DNA from: Mixta gaviniae
Lineage (GTDB): Bacteria; Pseudomonadota; Gammaproteobacteria; Enterobacterales; Enterobacteriaceae
Direction of reading: 5' to 3'
Assembly (NCBI RefSeq): GCF_002953195.1
Contig: NZ_CP026377.1
Span: 1,550,001-1,614,000, forward strand
DNA length: 64,000 bases
Shown here: one piece after another, positions 16,377 through 24,801 of the stretch
Numbering within the stretch: position 1 is the first letter of the stretch
How the letters are laid out: each line of letters begins with the position of its first letter
Made by a program: the position numbers and the translations under genes
The notes under the pieces: model-generated
Told to the model about the DNA's origin: nothing
The model's database searches: none
What the model saw: the letters and a program-made list of their open reading frames with translations, nothing else

Positions 16377-16454
16377 TCATCGTCTGGCGATTAACATGCA
16401 CAGCCCTGCGACAAAGAGCAGAAACATCAACAACAGCAGGTAAGGTTCGTTCAT
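16377..16454 (-). CDS. 25-residue single-span membrane peptide, unrecognised
   Basis: Short frame beginning MNEPYLLLLMFLLFV and ending MLIARR before TGA. One hydrophobic helix fills most of it, with a positive C-terminal end, which suggests an inner-membrane peptide with its C-terminus in the cytoplasm. A near-perfect Shine-Dalgarno AAGGAG sits six bases before the ATG. The stop is 13 bases before the start of the MntS-like gene, and both lie behind the MntR box at 16500-16517, so the pair is probably one Mn-controlled message. I know of no E. coli counterpart. Its length is below most gene-finder limits. Function unknown. Confidence 0.68.
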   Translation of the reverse strand: MNEPYLLLLMFLLFVAGLCMLIARR

Positions 16455-16499
16455 TTCAGACTCCTTTGCTGCAATGTGGGCTGACTACTTTATCAACAA

Positions 16500-16517
16500 A
16501 TATAGCACTGGCTATAT
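16500..16517 (-). promoter_or_regulatory. MntR box
   Basis: ATATAGC-ACTG-GCTATAT is a perfect 7-bp inverted repeat and matches the E. coli MntR operator core ATAGC-N4-GCTAT. It lies 46 bp before the 25-codon gene and overlaps a TATATT read on the minus strand. The mntR gene itself begins 117 bp away on the other strand. Confidence 0.88.
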
Positions 16518-16545
16518 CCTTTAGCGAATGCTAATTAGCGAAAAT

Positions 16546-16573
16546 TTGTGCTTCGTTGCTGATGGTTTACAAT
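16546..16573 (+). promoter_or_regulatory. Putative mntR promoter
   Basis: TTGTGC (16546-16551), a 16-bp spacer and TACAAT (16568-16573), about 60 bases before the mntR ATG. It lies outside the MntR box, so mntR may not be strongly self-repressed. Confidence 0.55.
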
Positions 16574-16633
16574 GAGCCACCCATACGCCGGCACGCTCTG
16601 ATAATGACCGGTTGAAGAATAAGAGGAAGCTGA

Positions 16634-17092
16634 ATGAGTCGTCGCGCAAAGCCCGCCCCCGCCAGGGTCAACGGGCCGTTAAAAGAGATAGAAGAGCATG
16701 TCGAGGGGTTCCGACAGGTTCGCGAAGCGCATCGCCGTGAATTAATTGATGACTATGTTGAGCTGATCTCCGATCTGATTCGCGAGTTCGGCGAGGCGCG
16801 CCAGGTTGATATGGCCGCGCGTCTCGGCGTTTCGCAGCCGACGGTGGCGAAAATGCTGAAGCGGCTCGGCAGCGCCGGGCTGGTGGAGCAGGTGCCTTAT
16901 CGCGGCGTGTTTCTGACGCCGGAAGGCGAGACGCTGGCGGAAGAGAGCCGCGCGCGCCATCATGTGGTGGAGACTTTTTTGCTGGCGCTGGGCATCAGCC
17001 CCGATACCGCGCGACGCGACGCGGAAGGCATCGAGCATCACGTCAGCGATGAAACCCTCAGCGTTTTCCGTCAATTCTACGAAAGTCGTTAA
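16634..17092 (+). CDS. mntR: Manganese-responsive transcriptional regulator MntR
   Basis: DtxR/MntR-family repressor of 152 residues. The helix-turn-helix is [19 protein letters not shown] (about 61-79), followed by the wing [11 protein letters not shown]. The metal-binding dimerisation helices contain [10 protein letters not shown] and [10 protein letters not shown], whose E/E/H residues correspond to known Mn ligands. It represses Mn import and small-protein genes when manganese is high; the divergent mntS-like unit carries a clear MntR box. ybiR follows after 25 bp on the same strand, probably in one operon, as in E. coli. Confidence 0.96.
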   Translation: MSRRAKPAPARVNGPLKEIEEHVEGFRQVREAHRRELIDDYVELISDLIREFGEARQVDMAARLGVSQPTVAKMLKRLGSAGLVEQVPYRGVFLTPEGETLAEESRARHHVVETFLLALGISPDTARRDAEGIEHHVSDETLSVFRQFYESR

Positions 17093-17117
17093 TAACCTTT
17101 CTCATTGAACGTGGGCC

Positions 17118-18227
17118 ATGATGGCAACCTTAATTAAGCCGTTCCTGCACGATCGTCTTCTGCATTTGCTGCTGCTGTTGGGGCTGCTACTGGCCTGCTT
17201 CGCGCCTTTTCACTGGCGCGATCTGCCCGCCGCCATCGACTGGCATACCATCGTAACGCTGTGCGGCCTGCTGATGCTGACGCGCGGCATTGAGGCCAGC
17301 GGCTATTTCGACGTGCTGGGGCGTAAGCTGATCCGTCGCTTTCGCCATGAACGCGCGCTGGCGCTGTTTATGGTGGCCGGCGCCGCGCTGCTCTCCACCT
17401 TTCTGACCAACGACGTGGCGCTGTTTATTCTGGTGCCCCTTACCCTGACGCTGCGCCAGGCGACCACGCTGCCGGTGACGCGACTGATCATTTTCGAGGC
17501 GCTGGCGGTGAATGCCGGCTCGATGCTGACGCCGATCGGCAACCCGCAAAACATTCTGCTGTGGGGGAAGGGCGGCGTCAGCTTCGGCGCTTTTATGTGG
17601 CAGATGCTGCCGCCCACCGCCTTTATTATGCTGAGCCTGATGCTGCTGACCGCGTTTTCCTTTCGGCCGCGCGCGATTCAACAGCAGGCGCAGCAGCCGG
17701 TCAGCTGGCAGCGTTCACTGCTGTGGCTTAGCGTCGCGCTTTACCTGATGTTTATCGCGGCGCTGGAGCTGAAGCTGGCGGCATGGGCGCTGCTGGCGAT
17801 CGCCGGCGCCTACCTGCTGCTGGCGCGCCGGGTATTGCTGCAGATCGACTGGAGCCTGCTGGTGGTCTTTATGGCGATGTTCGTCGACGTACACCTGCTG
17901 ACACGGCTGCCCGCGCTGCAGCAGGGGATGCAGTCGCTGGCGCAGGCGGGCGAGGGCGTGCATTTCCTGCTGGCGCTGGGGCTGTCGCAGGCGATCAGCA
18001 ACGTGCCGGCAACCATCCTGTTGCTGCAGTTCCTGCCCGCCAACGCGCTGCTGGCCTGGGCGGTCAATATCGGCGGCTTCGGCCTGCTGCCCGGTTCGCT
18101 CGCCAACCTGATCGCGCTGCGCATGGCGCAGGACAGGCGTATCTGGTGGCAGTTCCACCTCTTCTCGGTGCCGATGCTGGCGTGGGCGGCCCTTTCCGGC
18201 TGGCTGCTTTGGCTGCTGCTGCGCTAA
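17118..18227 (+). CDS. ybiR: YbiR, anion-permease-like inner membrane protein
   Basis: 369-residue membrane protein of the ArsB/NhaD (ion transporter) superfamily, with about ten hydrophobic segments and two re-entrant-type motifs: LSTFLTNDVALFILVPL with GSMLTPIGNPQNILLW, and the C-terminal mirror QAISNVPATILLLQFLP. These Asn-Asp-Val and Gly-Asn-Pro signatures are typical of the superfamily. The substrate is unknown. Two Met codons start the frame (17118 and 17121). It follows mntR closely, and mntR-ybiR is the E. coli pairing. This fits a link with metal or anion homeostasis, but there is no direct sign of one. Confidence 0.93.
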   Translation: MMATLIKPFLHDRLLHLLLLLGLLLACFAPFHWRDLPAAIDWHTIVTLCGLLMLTRGIEASGYFDVLGRKLIRRFRHERALALFMVAGAALLSTFLTNDVALFILVPLTLTLRQATTLPVTRLIIFEALAVNAGSMLTPIGNPQNILLWGKGGVSFGAFMWQMLPPTAFIMLSLMLLTAFSFRPRAIQQQAQQPVSWQRSLLWLSVALYLMFIAALELKLAAWALLAIAGAYLLLARRVLLQIDWSLLVVFMAMFVDVHLLTRLPALQQGMQSLAQAGEGVHFLLALGLSQAISNVPATILLLQFLPANALLAWAVNIGGFGLLPGSLANLIALRMAQDRRIWWQFHLFSVPMLAWAALSGWLLWLLLR

Positions 18228-18368
18228 ATTCGCTTTTAGCTTCACATGCGATCGGCGCGGCGGAACGTCATTAATTGTCAGTAAACCCTGGTATTTGTTG
18301 TTTTTTTTTCTATGGTTAATCTTGATTGTTATTTCAGGATTGGCTGTTTCCCCAGGAAGAGAAAACCG

Positions 18369-19505
18369 ATGACGCAAGCAAACAAGACGCCTTCAGATGA
18401 TGAAAAAGCGCAGCAGGACACCGATGCGCAGCAAAATCAGGAGCAGCAGGATGATGACAAGCCGCGTAAGCGGCCCGGAAAAAAACCGCTGATCATTCTT
18501 GGCATTGTGGTCGTCGTGATGCTGATTGTGGCGTTTTTCTTCTGGTTTACCACGCGCAATGAGGAGACCACCGACGACGCCTTTACCGAAGGCAACGCGG
18601 TCACCATTGCGGCGAAAACCTCCGGCTACGTGGTGAAGCTGCTGGTAAACGATAACCAGCGGGTGAAAAAAGGCGATCTGCTGCTGACCATTGATCCGCG
18701 CGACACTGCCGCGCAGCGCGATCAGGCTAAAGCGCAGCTGGCGCTGGCTGAGGCGCAGCTACATCAGGCGGAAGCGCAGCTGGCGCTGTCGCGCGTACAG
18801 TATCCGGCGCAGCGCGATCAGGCGCTGGCGCAGCAGGCGCAGGCGGAAGCCAACCTGCTGAACGCCCAGTCGGACTATCGCCGCCTGCGCGGCGTGGATC
18901 CGCGCGCCACTTCCCAGCGCAATATCGACACCGCCAGCGCGCAGCTGCGGTCCGCTCAGGCGCAGCTGCAGAGCGCAAAGGCGCAGGTGGAAGTGGCATC
19001 GCAGGTGTCGCTGCAGATCCGCCAGCAGGAGACCAACGTTGAGGCTCGCCGGCAGCAGGTCGAGCAGGCGAAAGCGCAGCTCAATACCGCTGAACTGAAT
19101 CTCTCTTATACGGAGGTGCGCGCCCCTTACGACGGCTTCGTCACCAAACGTAACGTGCAGACCGGCACCCTGGTGCAGGCGGGCAGCTCGCTCTTCTCGC
19201 TGGTGTCGCCCGATATCTGGGTTACCGCCAACTTTAAAGAGTCGCAGCTGGAACGTATGAATCCCGGTGACAGGGTCACAATTAGCGTGGATGCCTGGCC
19301 TGATATGGAACTTGAAGGCCATGTCGATAGCATTCAGATGGGTTCCGGCTCGCGCTTCTCTACTTTCCCGGCGGAAAACGCCACCGGCAACTTCGTGAAA
19401 ATCGTCCAGCGCGTGCCGGTGAAAATCGTCATCGATAAAGGGCTGGATCCGAACAAACCGCTGCCGCTGGGACTCTCCGTGGTGCCTAAGGTTACGGTGG
19501 AATGA
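18369..19505 (+). CDS. HlyD-family membrane fusion protein (EmrA-like)
   Basis: Periplasmic adaptor of a tripartite drug efflux pump, 378 residues. A charged Q/D-rich cytoplasmic start precedes one transmembrane helix (LIILGIVVVVMLIVAFFFWF). Next come the lipoyl-type half (DNQRVKKGDLLLTIDPRD), a long A/Q-rich coiled coil (about 120-240), and the second half with YTEVRAPYDGFVTKRNV. I start at the ATG at 18369, behind AGGAAGAG. Its stop overlaps the start of the MFS gene (ATGA). The three-gene order adaptor-transporter-outer-membrane factor resembles emrAB plus a NodT-type factor. E. coli has ldtB in this interval. Confidence 0.92.
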   Translation: MTQANKTPSDDEKAQQDTDAQQNQEQQDDDKPRKRPGKKPLIILGIVVVVMLIVAFFFWFTTRNEETTDDAFTEGNAVTIAAKTSGYVVKLLVNDNQRVKKGDLLLTIDPRDTAAQRDQAKAQLALAEAQLHQAEAQLALSRVQYPAQRDQALAQQAQAEANLLNAQSDYRRLRGVDPRATSQRNIDTASAQLRSAQAQLQSAKAQVEVASQVSLQIRQQETNVEARRQQVEQAKAQLNTAELNLSYTEVRAPYDGFVTKRNVQTGTLVQAGSSLFSLVSPDIWVTANFKESQLERMNPGDRVTISVDAWPDMELEGHVDSIQMGSGSRFSTFPAENATGNFVKIVQRVPVKIVIDKGLDPNKPLPLGLSVVPKVTVE

Positions 19506-21069
19506 GCCAGAGCCAAAGCTGGCAGCCGGCCAGCAATCCCTGGCTGGTGGCGGTAACGGTGACGCTGGCGGTATTCATGGAGATCCTGGATACCACCATC
19601 GTCAACGTGGCGCTGCCGCATATCGCCGGCACGCTCTCTTCCAGCTATGACGAATCCACCTGGGTGCTGACCTCCTATCTGGTGGCCAACGGCATCGTGC
19701 TGCCGATCTCCGCCTTTTTCACCCGCCTGTTCGGCCGCAAGCAGTACTTCCTGATCTGCATTGTGATGTTTACCGTCTGCTCCTTCCTGTGCGGCATCGC
19801 TACCGAGCTGTGGCAGATTATTCTGTTTCGTATTCTGCAGGGCTTTTTCGGCGGCGGCCTGCAGCCGGTGCAGCAGTCAGTGCTGCTGGATTACTTTAAG
19901 CCGGAAGATCGCGGCAAGGCGTTCGGCCTTTCGTCGATTGCGATTATCGTTGCGCCAGTGGTAGGGCCAACGCTCGGCGGCTGGATCACCGATAACTACA
20001 GCTGGCGCTGGGTTTTCTTTATTAACGTGCCGGTGGGCGTTCTCGCGACGCTGGCGATTTATCAGCTGCTGGAAGATCCGCCGTGGGAGCGACGCTGGGC
20101 GAAAAGCAAAATCAACATCGACTATATCGGCATTAGCTTAATCACCCTCGGTCTCGGCTGCCTGCAGGTGATGCTCGATCGTGGCGAAGATGAGGACTGG
20201 TTCGCCTCGCACTTCATCCAGTTTTTTGGCGTGATGACCTTTATCGGCCTGATTGGGGCGGTCTACTGGCTGCTCTACGCTCGCCGTCCGGTGGTAGAGA
20301 TCGGCGTTATGCGCGATCGCAACTTCTGGGTTTCCGGGCTGCTGATGGCGGGCATGGCGATGATCCTTTACGGCAGCTCGGTGGTTCTGCCGCAGCTGGC
20401 GCAGCAGGATTTGGGCTATACCGCCACCTGGTCAGGGCTGGTGCTGTCGCCGGGGCGGTGCTGATCGTGCTGACCATTCCGCTGGTGCTGAAGTTAATGC
20501 CGCTGGTGCAAACGCGCTGGATCATCGCTTTCGGCTTCACCTGCCTGACCCTGTCGATGCTCTACTCCGCGACGCTGACGCCGCAGGTCGATTTCGCCAC
20601 GCTGGTGATGATGCGCAGCGCGCAGTCCATCGGCCTCGGTTTCCTGTTCGTCCCGCTGACCACCATCGCGTTCGCCACCATTCCGCAGCGGCTGAACGCC
20701 GACGCCTCGGCGCTGTTTACCATGTTCCGCAACGTGGCGGGCTCGATCGGCATTTCGCTCTCCACCGCCGCGATCACCGAACGCGAACAGGTGCGCAGCG
20801 CACATCTGGTACATAACATGACGCCGCTGAATGAGCAGTTCAATATTACCGTTGAGCGCTGGGCGCAGGCGATCCGCGATTTCACTTCGGCGGCGGGCGA
20901 TCCGCTGACGCTGGCCGCCGGCCAGCTCTATCAGCAGATGATCGTTCAGGCGCGCATTCTCGCCTACGTGGATGTGTTTATCGGGCTGGGCATCGTCGCC
21001 TTTATTTTGATACCCCTATGTTTCCTGCTTTCGCCGGTTAAAAGCGAAGGCAGCGCAGGAGCGCACTGA
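19502..21069 (+). pseudogene. EmrB-like DHA2 family MFS drug transporter, frameshifted
   Basis: 14-helix proton-driven exporter expected to work with the preceding adaptor. The first part (from ATG 19502) carries the family motif MEILDTTIVNVALPHI and the loop FFTRLFGRKQYFL. After GLVLSPG it runs into a TGA at 20462-20464. The rest continues in the -1-related frame from about 20455 to 21069 (AVLIVLTIPLVLK onwards). One G added to the G4 run at 20452-20455 restores a continuous protein of about 522 residues. Everything else is intact and the flanking operon genes are whole. This is therefore either a sequencing error or a very recent mutation. Confidence 0.88.
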
Positions 21070-21070
21070 C

Positions 21071-22612
21071 ATGAATGTTACCAGGCAGTTCATCCGTTCC
21101 CGTCCCGGCCTGCTGGCGCTTTCGCTGCTGCTGGCGGGCTGCGCGGTCGGTCCCGACTACCAGCCGCCGCAGGCGCACACGCCCGGCAGCTGGCGCGATC
21201 TCCCTTCACAGGCGGCGTCGCGCCCGCAGCCCGGCGCGCCCAGCGCCAGCTGGTGGCAAAGTTTTAACGACCCGCAGCTTAACAGCCTGATCGATCGTGC
21301 CATCGCCGGCAACCTGTCGCTGCAGCAGGCAGTATTGCGCATCGCCGGCGCGCGCGAGCAGCTGGCACAGGCGCGCGGCGGGCTGTTTCCTGCGGTGAAC
21401 GGCAATGCCTCGGCACGGCGTCAGCAGCTGGGCGCAAGAGGGATGCTGGAAGCGAATGGCGCCCTGGACCAGGTTGATCAAAACGCGCCGGAGCTGCGTT
21501 CGTCGCTCGACAGCCTGACGCAGCCGATCAGCCTTTATCAGGGCAGCTTTGACGCCTCGTGGGAGCTGGATCTCTGGGGCAGGGTGCGCCGTCAGGTGGA
21601 AGCGGCGGATGCCCAGCAGCAGGAATCGATCGAGAGCCGCAACGATGCGCTGGTCTCGCTGGAGGCGGAGGTGGCGCGCGCCTATTTACAGCTGCGCGGC
21701 GCGCAGTCGGTAACGCGTACCCTGCAGACGCAGATCGACGTGGCCCAGCAGACGCTGGAGCTGACGCAGAGCCAGCAACGCAACGGGCTGGCACCGCAGC
21801 TGGATGTAGAGAACGCCCGCGCTCAGCTTAGCTCGCTGCGCGCGCAGCTGCCGCAGTATCAGGCGCAGGCGCGCCAGGCGATGAACGGCCTCGCGGTCCT
21901 GATCGGCAAGCCGCCGGGAGCGCTGGACGCCGAGCTGATGCGCGACAGGCCGCTGCCCGCGCTGCCGGCGGCAGTCCCGGTGGGCATTCCCTCCACCCTG
22001 GCGCGCCGTCGTCCCGATATTCGCCAGGCGGAAGCGAACCTGCACGCCGCTACCGCCAATATCGGCGTCTCGGTGGCGCAGCTGTTCCCCAGCCTGTCGC
22101 TGACCGGCCAGCTGGGCGTGCGCAATACCGACGCCTCCTATCTCGATAACTGGAGCAGCCACTTCTACAGCTACGGTCCGGCATTGTCGATCCCGATTTT
22201 TCAGGGCGGCAGGCTGGTTTCCAGCGTGAAGCTGTCGCGCGCGCAGCAGGCCAGTTCGGCGCTAAACTATCGCCAGACGGTGCTGACGGCGTTGCAGGAT
22301 GTGGAGAACGCGCTGGTCAGCTACCGCACCGATCAGGAGCGGGTGACGCAGCTGGATGAAACGGTCAGCGCGCTGCAGAGCAGTTTCGATCTGGCCAGCG
22401 ACAGCTACAGGAAAGGGCTGTCGACCTTCCTTGATGTGCTGGATGCGCAGCGCCAGCTGTCACAGGCGAAGCAGCAGGCGGAGCAGGCGCGGGTGCAGAG
22501 CAGCCTTGACCTGGTCGCGCTCTATAAGGCGCTTGGCGGCGGCTGGGAGCATTACCAGAATGTGCAGCTGCCTGACTATTCGGTGTTTGGCCCGGCGACG
22601 CCCGCCAGCTAA
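21071..22612 (+). CDS. Outer membrane efflux lipoprotein (NodT/OprM family)
   Basis: Outer-membrane channel of the pump, 513 residues. The signal peptide ends in a lipobox LLAGC with acylated C24, followed by AVGPDYQPP, the family start. Two TolC-type repeats are seen, each with a long coiled-coil helix pair; LARRRPDIRQAEANLHAATANIG and GPALSIPIFQGGRL (given in part) are the diagnostic segments. The ATG lies one base after the TGA of the transporter frame, so the three genes form one operon. Two GC-rich hairpins follow the stop. Confidence 0.93.
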   Translation: MNVTRQFIRSRPGLLALSLLLAGCAVGPDYQPPQAHTPGSWRDLPSQAASRPQPGAPSASWWQSFNDPQLNSLIDRAIAGNLSLQQAVLRIAGAREQLAQARGGLFPAVNGNASARRQQLGARGMLEANGALDQVDQNAPELRSSLDSLTQPISLYQGSFDASWELDLWGRVRRQVEAADAQQQESIESRNDALVSLEAEVARAYLQLRGAQSVTRTLQTQIDVAQQTLELTQSQQRNGLAPQLDVENARAQLSSLRAQLPQYQAQARQAMNGLAVLIGKPPGALDAELMRDRPLPALPAAVPVGIPSTLARRRPDIRQAEANLHAATANIGVSVAQLFPSLSLTGQLGVRNTDASYLDNWSSHFYSYGPALSIPIFQGGRLVSSVKLSRAQQASSALNYRQTVLTALQDVENALVSYRTDQERVTQLDETVSALQSSFDLASDSYRKGLSTFLDVLDAQRQLSQAKQQAEQARVQSSLDLVALYKALGGGWEHYQNVQLPDYSVFGPATPAS

Positions 22613-22633
22613 CCTGCGCGCATGCTTATTCCC

Positions 22634-22670
22634 CCGCCGGGCCTGGCCCGGCGGCCAGCGCTTCGGCGCT
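22634..22670 (+). terminator. Twin hairpins behind the efflux operon
   Basis: CCGCCGGGCC / GGCCCGGCGG (22634-22643, 22645-22654) is followed at once by AGCGC-TTCG-GCGCT (22657-22670) with a stable TTCG loop. There is no clean T run, so termination may need Rho. Confidence 0.5.
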
Positions 22671-22720
22671 GCCTGCTACGTTCTTTCTCCTGTCGGGCCG
22701 CGTGGTTTCACGCGCTCACC

Positions 22721-22840
22721 GCTGTTTGACCTTATCGCCCGCTGTTTGGCCTTATCGCCCGTTGTTTGACCTTATCGCCCGCTGTTTGACCTTATCGCCC
22801 GTTGTTTGACCTTATCGCCCACTGTTTGACCTTATCGCCC
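22721..22840. repeat. Six tandem 20-bp repeats
   Basis: Unit GCTGTTTGACCTTATCGCCC occurs six times without spacers (22721, 22741, 22761, 22781, 22801, 22821). Copies vary mainly in the first two bases (GC, GT, AC) plus one A-to-G change in copy 2. It lies between the efflux operon and the sugar porter, outside any credible gene. Confidence 0.97.
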
Positions 22841-23206
22841 ATTCTCGCTTGCCACGCTGCTGTCCGCTTTTCACATAGGCGCCGCGCGCCACATGCACCT
22901 TACAGATGCGTCAAACATTCCATTTCTTTTTTAGGGTTATTTAAAACAAACGTTTCCTTTTTATTTCATCCGGTCGCGCTCTGACGTCAGAGGGATAAAC
23001 GTTTTTTTTACCGTTTAACAACCCTGCAGGCGGAATAGTGTGACCACTGTCAGCCTTTAAACCAAAGATCATGACTGTTGCCACAAAATTGATATTTCAC
23101 TATTAATGAAAGTGAAAAAAATAATCTATGTTGTGCTGTGAAAGGTTTGCGCTGCTTTTTTCGGGCGCAGGCGGGTTTCCTCTTTAACCAGGTTGCTGGA
23201 GTTATC
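22841..23206. other. Leader region of the sugar porter with two operator-like palindromes
   Basis: No gene is seen. CTCTGACGTCAGAG (22979-22992) is a 14-bp perfect palindrome. TTTCACT and AGTGAAA (23095-23101 and 23111-23117) form an inverted repeat with a 9-base spacer. Both could bind a regulator of the downstream transporter; neither matches a site I can name. The region is AT-rich from about 22910. Confidence 0.45.
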
Positions 23207-24703
23207 ATGCCAAAAGAACAATATCTTACGCTGAGCAGCGCTTCCGGACCCAATAGCAGCACGCGCACCGAGCCGTTCGTCAAGGTTATCGCAGTGATCG
23301 CCACCCTGGGCGGATTGCTGTTCGGTTACGACACCGGCGTTATTTCCGGCGCGCTGCTGTTTATGGGCGATGAGCTGCATTTGACGCCGTTCACCACCGG
23401 TCTGGTCACCAGTTCGCTGCTGTTCGGCGCCGCGTTCGGTGCGCTGCTGGCGGGCCATTTCGCCTCGGCGGCCGGGCGGAAGAAAATCATCATGGTGCTG
23501 GCGGTGATCTTCGCCATCGGCGCGGCGGGTACCGCGCTGGCGCCTGACGTTCACTGGATGGTTTTCTTCCGCGTGGTGCTGGGCGTGGCGGTCGGCGGCG
23601 CGGCGGCAACGGTGCCGGTCTATATCGCTGAAATCGCGCCGGCCAACAAGCGCGGCCAGCTGGTGACGCTGCAGGAGCTGATGATCGTCTCCGGGCAAAT
23701 GCTTGCTTATATCTCCAACGCCTCGTTTAACGCGGCGTGGGGCGGAGCGGAGACCTGGCGCTGGATGCTGGCGATCGCCACCGTGCCGGCAGTGCTGCTC
23801 TGGTTCGGCATGATGTTTATGCCCGATACGCCGCGCTGGTATGCGATGAAGGGCCGCCTGGCGGAGGCGCGCCGCGTGCTGGAGCGCACCCGCGCCAAAG
23901 AGGATGTGGAGTGGGAGCTGACCGAGATCGAAGAGACGCTGCAAGAGCAGGAGAACCTGGGCAAGCCGCGCCTGCGCGAGCTGAAAAAACCCTGGCTGTT
24001 CCGCCTGTTTCTGATCGGCATCGGCGTGGCGGTGATCCAGCAGCTGACCGGCGTCAACACCATTATGTACTATGCGCCGACGGTGCTGACCAACGTCGGT
24101 ATGAGCAACAGCGCTGCGCTGTTCGCCACCATCGCCAACGGCGCCATTTCGGTGTTGATGACCTTCTTCGGCATCTGGCTGCTGGGCAAAATCGGCCGTC
24201 GCACCATGACCATGCTCGGGCAGTTTGGCTGCACCGCCTGCCTGTTCTTTATCGGCCTGGTCAGCTGGCTAATGCCGGAAACCCTTAACGGCCAGCCCGA
24301 TATGCTGCGCAGCTATATGGTGCTGCTGGGGATGCTGATGTTTCTCTGCTTCCAGCAGGGCGCGCTGTCGCCGGTAACCTGGCTGCTGCTGTCGGAAATC
24401 TTCCCGACGCGCCTGCGCGGCATCTTTATGGGCGGCGCGGTGTTCGCCATGTGGATCGCCAACTTCGTTATTTCGCTGATGTTCCCGGTGATGCTGGCGA
24501 CGGTCGGGCTGGCGGGCGCCTTTTTTATCTTCGGCGCGATCGGCATCGGCGGCGCGATTTTTGTCCTCAACTGTATTCCGGAAACGCGTAACCGCAGCCT
24601 GGAGCAGATTGAACATTATCTGCGCGACTGGCTGTCGCCCGATCGCGAAACCCCGCCGCATCCGGCTGCGCTCAAGCAGAAAGCGGGGCAGCACGGCGGT
24701 TAA
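23207..24703 (+). CDS. Sugar porter family MFS transporter
   Basis: 12-helix proton symporter for a monosaccharide or polyol, 498 residues. Family signatures are [51 protein letters not shown], and the C-terminal [12 protein letters not shown]. It most resembles the IolT/YncC/CsbC branch (inositol or pentose/hexose uptake), but the substrate cannot be fixed. The ATG at 23207 follows GGAG. It stands alone, with a long regulatory leader and a strong terminator. It is not in the E. coli order at this place, so it is probably an accessory gene. Confidence 0.93.
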   Translation: MPKEQYLTLSSASGPNSSTRTEPFVKVIAVIATLGGLLFGYDTGVISGALLFMGDELHLTPFTTGLVTSSLLFGAAFGALLAGHFASAAGRKKIIMVLAVIFAIGAAGTALAPDVHWMVFFRVVLGVAVGGAAATVPVYIAEIAPANKRGQLVTLQELMIVSGQMLAYISNASFNAAWGGAETWRWMLAIATVPAVLLWFGMMFMPDTPRWYAMKGRLAEARRVLERTRAKEDVEWELTEIEETLQEQENLGKPRLRELKKPWLFRLFLIGIGVAVIQQLTGVNTIMYYAPTVLTNVGMSNSAALFATIANGAISVLMTFFGIWLLGKIGRRTMTMLGQFGCTACLFFIGLVSWLMPETLNGQPDMLRSYMVLLGMLMFLCFQQGALSPVTWLLLSEIFPTRLRGIFMGGAVFAMWIANFVISLMFPVMLATVGLAGAFFIFGAIGIGGAIFVLNCIPETRNRSLEQIEHYLRDWLSPDRETPPHPAALKQKAGQHGG

Positions 24704-24715
24704 TTTTTCCGCACC

Positions 24716-24744
24716 GGGCTGGCGGTATTCGCCAGCCCTTTTTT
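24716..24744 (+). terminator. Rho-independent terminator of the sugar porter
   Basis: Perfect stem GGGCTGGCG / CGCCAGCCC (24716-24724, 24730-24738), a five-base loop, then six T, 13 bases after the stop codon. Confidence 0.95.
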
Positions 24745-24801
24745 ATGGCACAATGCCCGCCAAATTACGTTTATTTCCCCCGCATAAGTAAGGCAATCCC
24801 T

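Noticed and set aside
16139-16534. Plus-strand open frames between ompX and mntR
   Set aside because: They lie antisense to the MntS-like unit, lack ribosome-binding sites and run through the MntR box.
22721-22840. Repeat array as a possible CRISPR
   Set aside because: The 20-bp units abut without spacers and no cas gene is present.
22802-22984. 60-codon open frame starting in the 20-bp array
   Set aside because: Starts inside a repeat, no Shine-Dalgarno sequence, no family resemblance.
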